Below, piece by piece: positions 58,297-64,000 of a DNA stretch of 64,000 nt. The DNA lies in NCBI GenBank assembly GCA_947164865.1, contig CAMUYA010000004.1, forward strand, positions 1 to 64,000. Direction: 5' to 3'. The notes beneath the pieces are model-generated. The model made no database searches. It worked only from the letters and a program-made list of their open reading frames with translations, and was not told the DNA's origin. Every line of letters starts with the position of its first letter. The first letter of the stretch is position 1. The position numbers were made by a program, and so were the translations under genes. The DNA comes from an uncultured Lachnospiraceae bacterium. GTDB taxonomy: Bacteria > Bacillota > Clostridia > Lachnospirales > Lachnospiraceae.

Positions 58297-59961
58297 ATGT
58301 ATGCATGTCCCAACTGTAACGGCAATATCAAATTCGATCCCGCAACGCAGATGATGCGCTGCTCTTATTGCGATACACAGATATCCCCTCATGACAAGAT
58401 GTTTGCCAGAAGTGCAGACGAGGAAAAGGGCATAGGGGATGACGAATATGAGATCACCTATTACACATGCCCGCAATGCGGCGGAGAGCTTATGACCGAC
58501 GATAACACGGCGGCCACTTTCTGCAGCTATTGCGGCGCTTCTACTATTCTGGAAATGAGAGTCGGAAAAGAGAAAAAGCCCGACTACATCATCCCTTTCA
58601 AGAAAACCCGTGAAGACTGCGTAAAAGAATACAGAAAGGTTCTGAGAAGGGCGATATTCGCCCCGAGCGAGCTCCGCAAGGACGAAACCGTAGAACGTTT
58701 TCGCGGTATTTACATGCCGTATTGGATTTACAATGTAAAATCGGAAGGGGAATTCACCGCAAACGGTTCCGTTTCAAAGAGGCGAGGAGATTATATCTAT
58801 ACTACCAGATATGGGATCAAGGGTGATCTTAATGCGGATTACGATGGGATTGCCTTCGATGCTTCCTCAAGCTTCGAGGACCGCCTGAGCGAGGCGATAG
58901 CACCTTTCGATCTCAAGGACAGCGACGATTTTACCTCCGCGTATTTTTCGGGTTTCTATGCCGATACGGATGATGTGGAGGCAGAGCTTTACGATCAGGA
59001 AGCCAGGGATGTGGTCATGGCTGATGTGGCAAGGGAAGCTTTCAGGAACCGCGAGTATTCAAGCCATGGAGCGACAGCCACAGATGTTTCTCAGGCTCTG
59101 GAAAAAAAGGAAGCTCACATCGATCACAAACTGGCCATGTTCCCGGTGTGGTTTTTGTCAAATCAGAGTAATGACAGGGTCAGCTATGCCGTGATCAACG
59201 GACAGACCGGCCGGGCTGCCATGGACATTCCCATCGATATCAAAAAGTACTTTATCGGAGTGGCGATCATATCCGTTCCTCTTTTCCTGTTGTCGGTGTT
59301 TGTAAGTGAGTGGGCGGATGTTGTAATGTCCCCAAGGCTGATGCTTGCTTTTATTTTCCTGCTTTCGGTGGTGGCACTGATATTCGCGGACAGGCAGGGG
59401 GACGAACTCTTTATAAGGGAACTGCTCTTCACGGATCGCGGTTATAACTCAAGACGTACCCCGGAACAGATCAAAGAGACACAGGAACAGATCGAGGGAA
59501 ATGTCAGGATCAAAAAGTCAAAACCCAAAGCTTCCGCCGGGAAGGGAGGCCTTGGGTCGGCTCTGATATATGGCTTTGGAGCGTTTTGCATGCTGCACAT
59601 TATTCCCATAGGGTTCTTTAACGAGCTTTCGATCGTTGCCGGAGTGCTGGTATTTATTGTTACGCTGATAGTGGGAATTGTCAGCAAGGCAAGGATATCC
59701 AGGGATAGGGTGATCGTAAAAGCTCCTGTTTCGAGGAAGATAGGGACATCGATCTTTCCGATAGCATCTATGATCATTACAGCTCTTATGTGGATCATCA
59801 ATCCCGTTTCGGATGTGTATTTTTACGTAACCGCCGTCATAGGTATGGCGCTGATCGGAGTAGCGGTATCAAAGCTCGTATCAAAACATAATACGCTGAC
59901 AAGCCGCAAGCTTCCTCAGTTTAACAAGAGAGGAGGCGAAGAGCATGAGAACGATCGGTAA
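58297..59961 (+). CDS. zinc-ribbon membrane protein, partner of the TPM protein
   Basis: 554 residues. Two N-terminal zinc ribbons (CPNCNGNIKF...CSYCDT; CPQCGGEL...CSYCGAST) occupy residues 1-90. A large soluble middle region (about 90-320) with IPFKKTREDCVKEYRKVLRR and FRGIYMPYWIYNVK follows, then two pairs of membrane helices (about 325-370 and 425-525). This layout is common in Firmicutes next to TPM-domain genes. The next gene overlaps by 17 bp and encodes such a TPM protein, so the two likely act as one membrane complex. Function unknown. Confidence 0.8.
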   Translation: MYACPNCNGNIKFDPATQMMRCSYCDTQISPHDKMFARSADEEKGIGDDEYEITYYTCPQCGGELMTDDNTAATFCSYCGASTILEMRVGKEKKPDYIIPFKKTREDCVKEYRKVLRRAIFAPSELRKDETVERFRGIYMPYWIYNVKSEGEFTANGSVSKRRGDYIYTTRYGIKGDLNADYDGIAFDASSSFEDRLSEAIAPFDLKDSDDFTSAYFSGFYADTDDVEAELYDQEARDVVMADVAREAFRNREYSSHGATATDVSQALEKKEAHIDHKLAMFPVWFLSNQSNDRVSYAVINGQTGRAAMDIPIDIKKYFIGVAIISVPLFLLSVFVSEWADVVMSPRLMLAFIFLLSVVALIFADRQGDELFIRELLFTDRGYNSRRTPEQIKETQEQIEGNVRIKKSKPKASAGKGGLGSALIYGFGAFCMLHIIPIGFFNELSIVAGVLVFIVTLIVGIVSKARISRDRVIVKAPVSRKIGTSIFPIASMIITALMWIINPVSDVYFYVTAVIGMALIGVAVSKLVSKHNTLTSRKLPQFNKRGGEEHENDR

Positions 59962-60745
59962 AAGAATCGCAATGCTGTTTGCAGCTGTCATGCTGGCGTT
60001 TGTCACCGCTCCGAAGATAAGCTCGCGGGCGGCCGTCGATTATCTTTACACCAATTCAGACACCGGGTTTTCCGTGACGATCTTTGATGAAGCGGATCTT
60101 CTTACGGACAGTGAGGAGGCGGCGCTGGTTGACGTTATGATCCCGCTGACGGAGTACGGATGCATCGGCTTTGCTTCCGTGAACACCAACAATACATCTG
60201 TGCAGTACTGTGCGGAGGAGATCAGCCATAACAGTTTCGGAAGGATGCCGTCGCAGACGCTGTTTTTCATCGATATGCAAAACCGCCAGATCTTCATTTA
60301 CTCCGACGGTGCAAACTACAGGACGATAACCGATGCCAAGGCAGATATTATTACGGACAACATCTACACCTACGCAAGTGCCGGGGATTATTACAGATGC
60401 GCATATGAAGGATACGTGCAGATGAAAAAGGTTCTGAGCGGCGGAAGGATCGCTCAGCCTCTGAGGTATATCACCTCCGCCCTGCTTTCGATACTTATAG
60501 CAATGCTGATATGCTTCTTTATCATCAATGCCAATTCGAAGTTAAGGAAGCCGGCAGTTGACGACATCCTCGGACCCGCAGCAAAGAATCTTTCGCTGGG
60601 ACCGGTAAAGGCTGTTTCAAAGGGAACGACCAAAAAGTATTCTCCTGTATCAAGCAGCAGCGGAGGATCATCCGGCGGAGGAGGATCTCACTCCGGAGGC
60701 GGAGGGGGCGGTCATTCCGGAGGTGGAGGAGGACACAGTTTTTAG
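59945..60745 (+). CDS. TPM-domain membrane protein with Gly/Ser-rich tail
   Basis: 266 residues. Signal peptide or anchor (1-28), extracellular TPM (TLP18.3/Psb32/MOLO-1) domain (about 40-170: IFDEADLLTDSEEAALVDVM, QTLFFIDMQNRQIFIYSDGA), one helix (about 178-200), then a cytoplasmic tail ending in Gly/Ser/His repeats (SGGGGGGHSGGGGGHSF). The tail pattern is frequent in this family (YgcG-like). The His-rich end may bind metal. It overlaps and is coupled to the zinc-ribbon gene upstream. Confidence 0.85.
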   Translation: MRTIGKRIAMLFAAVMLAFVTAPKISSRAAVDYLYTNSDTGFSVTIFDEADLLTDSEEAALVDVMIPLTEYGCIGFASVNTNNTSVQYCAEEISHNSFGRMPSQTLFFIDMQNRQIFIYSDGANYRTITDAKADIITDNIYTYASAGDYYRCAYEGYVQMKKVLSGGRIAQPLRYITSALLSILIAMLICFFIINANSKLRKPAVDDILGPAAKNLSLGPVKAVSKGTTKKYSPVSSSSGGSSGGGGSHSGGGGGGHSGGGGGHSF

Positions 60746-60762
60746 TTCGGCAGGAAGAAGAT

Positions 60763-61422
60763 ATGTCATACAGATTAGCCGTCTTTGATATGGACGGAAC
60801 AATATTAGATACACTACAGGATATAACAAATTCCATAAATCATGCACTTGAGAAAAACGGCTATCCCGTGCGCACCATAGAGGAAGTAAAGAGCTTCGTC
60901 GGAAACGGCCTTATGAAGCTTGTAGAAAGGGCGGTTCCACCGGGGACTTCCGATGAAAATAAGAAGAAGGTATATGATGACCTGATACCGTATTATCTTG
61001 CGCATGGGACTGACAATACAAAGCCATACAAAGGGATTACGGATCTGCTCAAAAAGCTGAGGGCAGCAGGAGTGAAATGCTCTGTGGTGTCCAACAAAGC
61101 GGATCCCGCCGTGCAGAACCTTGTGCTTAAATGCTTTGACGGGATGTTTGATATGGCTCTCGGAGAAAAGCCGGGAGTGAGAAAAAAACCCGATCCCGAT
61201 ATGACGGAGAATGTGCTTGATGCGCTTGGCGTCGGGAAAGAAGATGCGGTCTATATCGGGGATTCCGATGTGGATATAATGACAGCCAGGAACAGCGGAC
61301 TGGACGAGATACTGGTTGACTGGGGGTTCAGGAGCAGGGAGTTTCTGGAAGAGCACGGAGCAAAGAGGATAGTTTCCTCCACCGAAGAAATATACAAAAT
61401 CATTACCGAAGGAGAAAGATAA
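60763..61422 (+). CDS. HAD-family phosphatase, phosphoglycolate phosphatase-like
   Basis: 219 residues. Motif I VFDMDGTILDT (nucleophile and acid/base Asp), motif II SVVSNKAD, motif III Lys in KKPDPD, motif IV YIGDSDVDIMTA. The helical cap (about 15-80: FVGNGLMKLVERAVPPGT) is the type seen in Gph. It removes phosphate from small molecules; phosphoglycolate left after DNA 3'-end repair is one candidate. It abuts the proS gene without a gap. Confidence 0.88.
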   Translation: MSYRLAVFDMDGTILDTLQDITNSINHALEKNGYPVRTIEEVKSFVGNGLMKLVERAVPPGTSDENKKKVYDDLIPYYLAHGTDNTKPYKGITDLLKKLRAAGVKCSVVSNKADPAVQNLVLKCFDGMFDMALGEKPGVRKKPDPDMTENVLDALGVGKEDAVYIGDSDVDIMTARNSGLDEILVDWGFRSREFLEEHGAKRIVSSTEEIYKIITEGER

Positions 61423-62856
61423 ATGGCAGACAAAAAAATGGTCGAAGAGATCACATCCATGGATGTGGATTTTGCGCAGTGGTACACAGACATAGTTAAG
61501 AAGGCGGAGCTTATTGATTACACCTCCGTTAAAGGATGTATGGTGATCAAGCCTGCGGGATATGCGATCTGGGAACTCATCCAGAAGCAGCTCGACGAGC
61601 GCTTTAAGGAGACCGGGGTGCAGAATGTATATCTGCCCATGTTTATTCCCGAATCTCTTCTTCAGAAAGAGAAAGATCATGTAGAAGGCTTTGCACCCGA
61701 AGTGGCGTGGGTAACCCACGGCGGACTTGAGCCCCTCGCGGAGAGAATGTGCGTGCGTCCCACTTCCGAGACACTTTTCTGTGATTTTTACAAGAATGAT
61801 ATCCACTCATACAGAGATCTCCCCAAGGTGTACAATCAGTGGTGCTCCGTAGTGCGCTGGGAAAAGGAGACCAGACCTTTCCTGCGCTCGAGAGAATTCC
61901 TCTGGCAGGAGGGACACACAGCACATGCTACCGAGGAGGAAGCCCAGGAGCGCACCATACAGATGCTCAATATCTATGCCGACTTCTGCGAGCAGGTGCT
62001 GGCGATCCCCGTGGTAAGAGGGCAGAAGACCGATAAGGAAAAGTTTGCGGGTGCGGTTGCAACATACACTATCGAAGCTCTCATGCACGACGGAAAAGCG
62101 CTTCAGTCCGGTACCAGCCACAACTTCGGAGACGGATTTGCGAAGGCATTCGGAATACAGTTTGCCGATAAGGACAATACTCTTAAATATGTGCATCAGA
62201 CTTCATGGGGAGTGACTACAAGGCTTATCGGAGCCATCATCATGACACACGGTGATAACGAAGGGCTTGTGCTTCCGCCCAGAGTGGCTCCCATTCAGGT
62301 ATGTGTTATTCCCATTCAGCAGAAAAAAGAAGGTGTGCTCGACAAGGCAAATGAGATAGCACAGAGCCTTAAAAATATCTGCAGAGTCAAGGTGGATGAT
62401 ACCGACAAGACACCCGGATTTAAATTCGCCGAGGCGGAGATGCGCGGATATCCCATAAGGATCGAGATAGGTCCCAGAGATATCGAAGAGGGTAAATGTG
62501 TACTTGTCCGCCGCGATACAAGAGAAAAGATCGAATGCGCGATAAGCGATATAGAAACAAAAGTACCCGGGCTTCTTGAGACTATCCAGAGCGAGATGCT
62601 GCAGCGCGCAAGGCAGCACAGAGACGCCCACACATATGTGGCTCACGATATGGCAGAGCTTGAGAAGATATTCTCGGAGACCACCGGTTTTGTCAAGGCA
62701 ATGTGGTGCGGTGACAGAGCCTGTGAGGATACTATCAAGGAAAAACTGGCGGTTACCAGCAGATGCATGCCTTTTGCACAGGAAAAGGTGGGGGACAAGT
62801 GCGTATGCTGCGGTAAACCCGCAGAGAAGATGGTTTATTGGGGAAAGGCTTATTAA
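61423..62856 (+). CDS. proS: prolyl-tRNA synthetase, short archaeal/eukaryote-type (ProS type 3)
   Basis: 477 residues, the length of the class IIc ProS without the bacterial editing insertion. Motif 2 is in [20 protein letters not shown], with the following [10 protein letters not shown] typical; LRPTSE-like motif [10 protein letters not shown]. The anticodon-binding domain (about 285-385) and the C-terminal zinc-binding-like part with [18 protein letters not shown] complete it; the last Tyr is conserved. It charges tRNA-Pro, one of which is encoded at 25038-25111. Its stop overlaps the next gene's ATG by one base. Confidence 0.95.
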   Translation: MADKKMVEEITSMDVDFAQWYTDIVKKAELIDYTSVKGCMVIKPAGYAIWELIQKQLDERFKETGVQNVYLPMFIPESLLQKEKDHVEGFAPEVAWVTHGGLEPLAERMCVRPTSETLFCDFYKNDIHSYRDLPKVYNQWCSVVRWEKETRPFLRSREFLWQEGHTAHATEEEAQERTIQMLNIYADFCEQVLAIPVVRGQKTDKEKFAGAVATYTIEALMHDGKALQSGTSHNFGDGFAKAFGIQFADKDNTLKYVHQTSWGVTTRLIGAIIMTHGDNEGLVLPPRVAPIQVCVIPIQQKKEGVLDKANEIAQSLKNICRVKVDDTDKTPGFKFAEAEMRGYPIRIEIGPRDIEEGKCVLVRRDTREKIECAISDIETKVPGLLETIQSEMLQRARQHRDAHTYVAHDMAELEKIFSETTGFVKAMWCGDRACEDTIKEKLAVTSRCMPFAQEKVGDKCVCCGKPAEKMVYWGKAY

Positions 62857-63854
62857 TGAACCTTGTAGTGGTCGATCTGGAGTGGAACCAGAGCAGCACG
62901 GGACGTGAACCCGAGGTTGCAAAGCTTCCCTTCGAGATCATAGAGATCGGTGCGATAAAACTAAATGACAGCTACGAGATGGTCGGTGAATTCAGCGAGC
63001 TGATAAAGCCCATTGTATACCCCAGGCTTTATCACATCACCAGTAAGATCATCCACATTCAGATGGAGGATCTTGCCCGGGGCGGAAAGTTTACCGAGAT
63101 CGCGCCGAGATTTGCTTCATGGTGCGGAGAAGGATGTCTGCTGTGCACCTGGGGCCCTTCGGATATCACCGAGCTCCAGCGCAATCTTAAATTCTACGGC
63201 ATGCCTCTTATAAGCAAAGGTCCGGTGGCGTATCTGGATGTGCAGAAGCTTTATGCGCTTGCATTCGAAAAGGATAAAAAGACAAGACTCAGCCTCGAAC
63301 ATGCCACCGATGCTGCGGGGATAGAAAAGGATATACCTTTTCACCGCGCCTTCAGTGACGCCTACTATACAGCCCGGATCCTTGCCAAGATCGGCAGGGA
63401 ACATCCCGAGGTGCTGAAGTTTGTTTCGTATGATGTTACATTCCCGCCGGAGACAAAGATCGAAGAAGTTTTTACGGATTTCGGTACATACTCCAAGCGC
63501 ATAACCAGAAGGTACAAGAACCGCGAGGCGGCGCTAAGTGACAGAGATGTCATGTCTATTGTCTGCACGATCTGCAATAAACAGATAAAGAAAAGGATAG
63601 GCTGGTTTTCTACGAACGGAAAGCAGTTTATTTCTGCCGGATTCTGTGACACTCACGGTCTTGTTAAGAACCGTGTCAGGATCCATAAATATGATGATGA
63701 CAGCGTATGTGCGATCAAGATCGTAAAACCGATAGAAAACGACTCCCTGGTAAGGCTCAAGGAAAAATCCGCCCATGCCGAGGAGCTTAGGAAAAAGCGC
63801 CGTGAAGCCGAAAAGAAAGCACGGGAAGCAGCCAAAAGATCATTACCTAAATGA
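62856..63854 (+). CDS. DEDDh-type 3'-5' exonuclease
   Basis: 332 residues from ATG at 62856 (TAATG overlap with proS). The exonuclease domain (1-180) has ExoI motif VVVDLEWNQ (Asp, Glu), ExoII region LCTWGPSDITEL (Asp) and ExoIII HRAFSDAYYTARIL (His, Asp), as in KapD/ERI-1-like nucleases that trim RNA or DNA ends. The C-terminal part (about 230-332) has a CxxC pair (ICTICNKQIKKR) and ends in a basic coiled-coil-like tail (AEELRKKRREAEKKAREAAK). The next gene overlaps by 4 bp (ATGA). Confidence 0.88.
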   Translation: MNLVVVDLEWNQSSTGREPEVAKLPFEIIEIGAIKLNDSYEMVGEFSELIKPIVYPRLYHITSKIIHIQMEDLARGGKFTEIAPRFASWCGEGCLLCTWGPSDITELQRNLKFYGMPLISKGPVAYLDVQKLYALAFEKDKKTRLSLEHATDAAGIEKDIPFHRAFSDAYYTARILAKIGREHPEVLKFVSYDVTFPPETKIEEVFTDFGTYSKRITRRYKNREAALSDRDVMSIVCTICNKQIKKRIGWFSTNGKQFISAGFCDTHGLVKNRVRIHKYDDDSVCAIKIVKPIENDSLVRLKEKSAHAEELRKKRREAEKKAREAAKRSLPK

Positions 63855-64000
63855 GAAACAGACGAAGTGAATCTTTAAATTCGAATAATGTGATCTCTCA
63901 AAAGGGAACGCGTATAAAAAGCTCTTTTGCAAAGGCAGTGGAAAAGCCCGGATCAAGGTATTTAAGAAGCCTTATCTACATCGGGATCTACTTCTTCTCA
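63851..64000 (+). CDS. start of a membrane-protein gene, cut by the window edge
   Basis: ATG overlapping the exonuclease stop. 50 codons remain: a basic N-terminus (MRNRRSESLNSNN...) then the beginning of a hydrophobic helix (LIYIGIYFFS). Family cannot be told. Confidence 0.6.
   Translation, partial: MRNRRSESLNSNNVISQKGTRIKSSFAKAVEKPGSRYLRSLIYIGIYFFS

Noticed and set aside
60652..60742. Short glycine-codon repeats as a CRISPR or minisatellite
   Set aside because: They encode the Gly/Ser/His tail of the TPM protein, a common feature of that family; spacing is irregular and there are no spacers.
60814..61806. 330-codon minus-strand frame across the HAD and proS genes
   Set aside because: It spans two well-supported plus-strand genes and their junction; no coding features.

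Overview
The window reads as a low-to-mid GC Gram-positive anaerobe of the Lachnospiraceae (Butyrivibrio/Pseudobutyrivibrio-like). The support is strong Shine-Dalgarno sites, many lipobox lipoproteins, LytTR/GHKL signalling, an intracellular GH10 xylanase-esterase fusion, a GH31 glucosidase, MecA and a short archaeal-type ProS. The genus is an inference; no marker gene is present.

Left part (1 to about 25.0 kb) looks like an accessory island. By eye it is more AT-rich than the rest. It ends at a tRNA-Pro gene whose 3' end faces the island, and beside that end are two pairs of 12-bp-period direct repeats of the kind tyrosine integrases bind. It holds an ABC-2 type transporter, remnants of toxin-antitoxin modules, a LytTR/GHKL two-component pair and an array of extracellular lipoproteins. 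The array has four large paralogues of about 675-760 aa (apparent propeller-like N-terminal half, solute-binding-protein-like C-terminal half, shared terminal motif QSRVQLYLDE), two nearly identical small lipoproteins with an Ig-like look, and two C-terminal fragments of the large family. Between them lie an XRE regulator with an ABC exporter behind an operator-rich promoter, a YhcG/DUF1016 nuclease-like gene, a second XRE gene, a Phd-RelE/ParE module with a frameshifted toxin, and a VanZ-like gene. Repeats show that the array has been rearranged by recombination.

Middle part (25-43 kb) looks like ordinary chromosome: RlmI-like methyltransferase, a FakA-C-like small protein, an esterase, a UPF0371 protein, a multi-pass membrane protein, a PAP2 phosphatase, D-2-hydroxyacid dehydrogenase, Dabb protein, an MBL-hydrolase fusion, histidine phosphatase, a GH31 alpha-glucosidase behind a palindromic operator, a FIST sensor with a hybrid histidine kinase, an SPFH/zinc-ribbon protein and a NapH-like ferredoxin.

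Right part (43.9-64 kb) starts with a five-gene oligopeptide-type ABC transporter with two odd subunits: a permease carrying an RCC1-like propeller, and an OppF-type ATPase with a long inserted helical segment. It continues with a small membrane protein, a MATE exporter and the xylanase-esterase, then tRNA-Lys, TatD, MecA, a zinc-ribbon/TPM membrane pair, a HAD phosphatase, ProS, a DEDDh exonuclease and the start of a membrane protein cut by the window edge. Starts were moved from the longest possible reading frame wherever a ribosome-binding site, promoter or terminator showed the upstream part to be untranslated.
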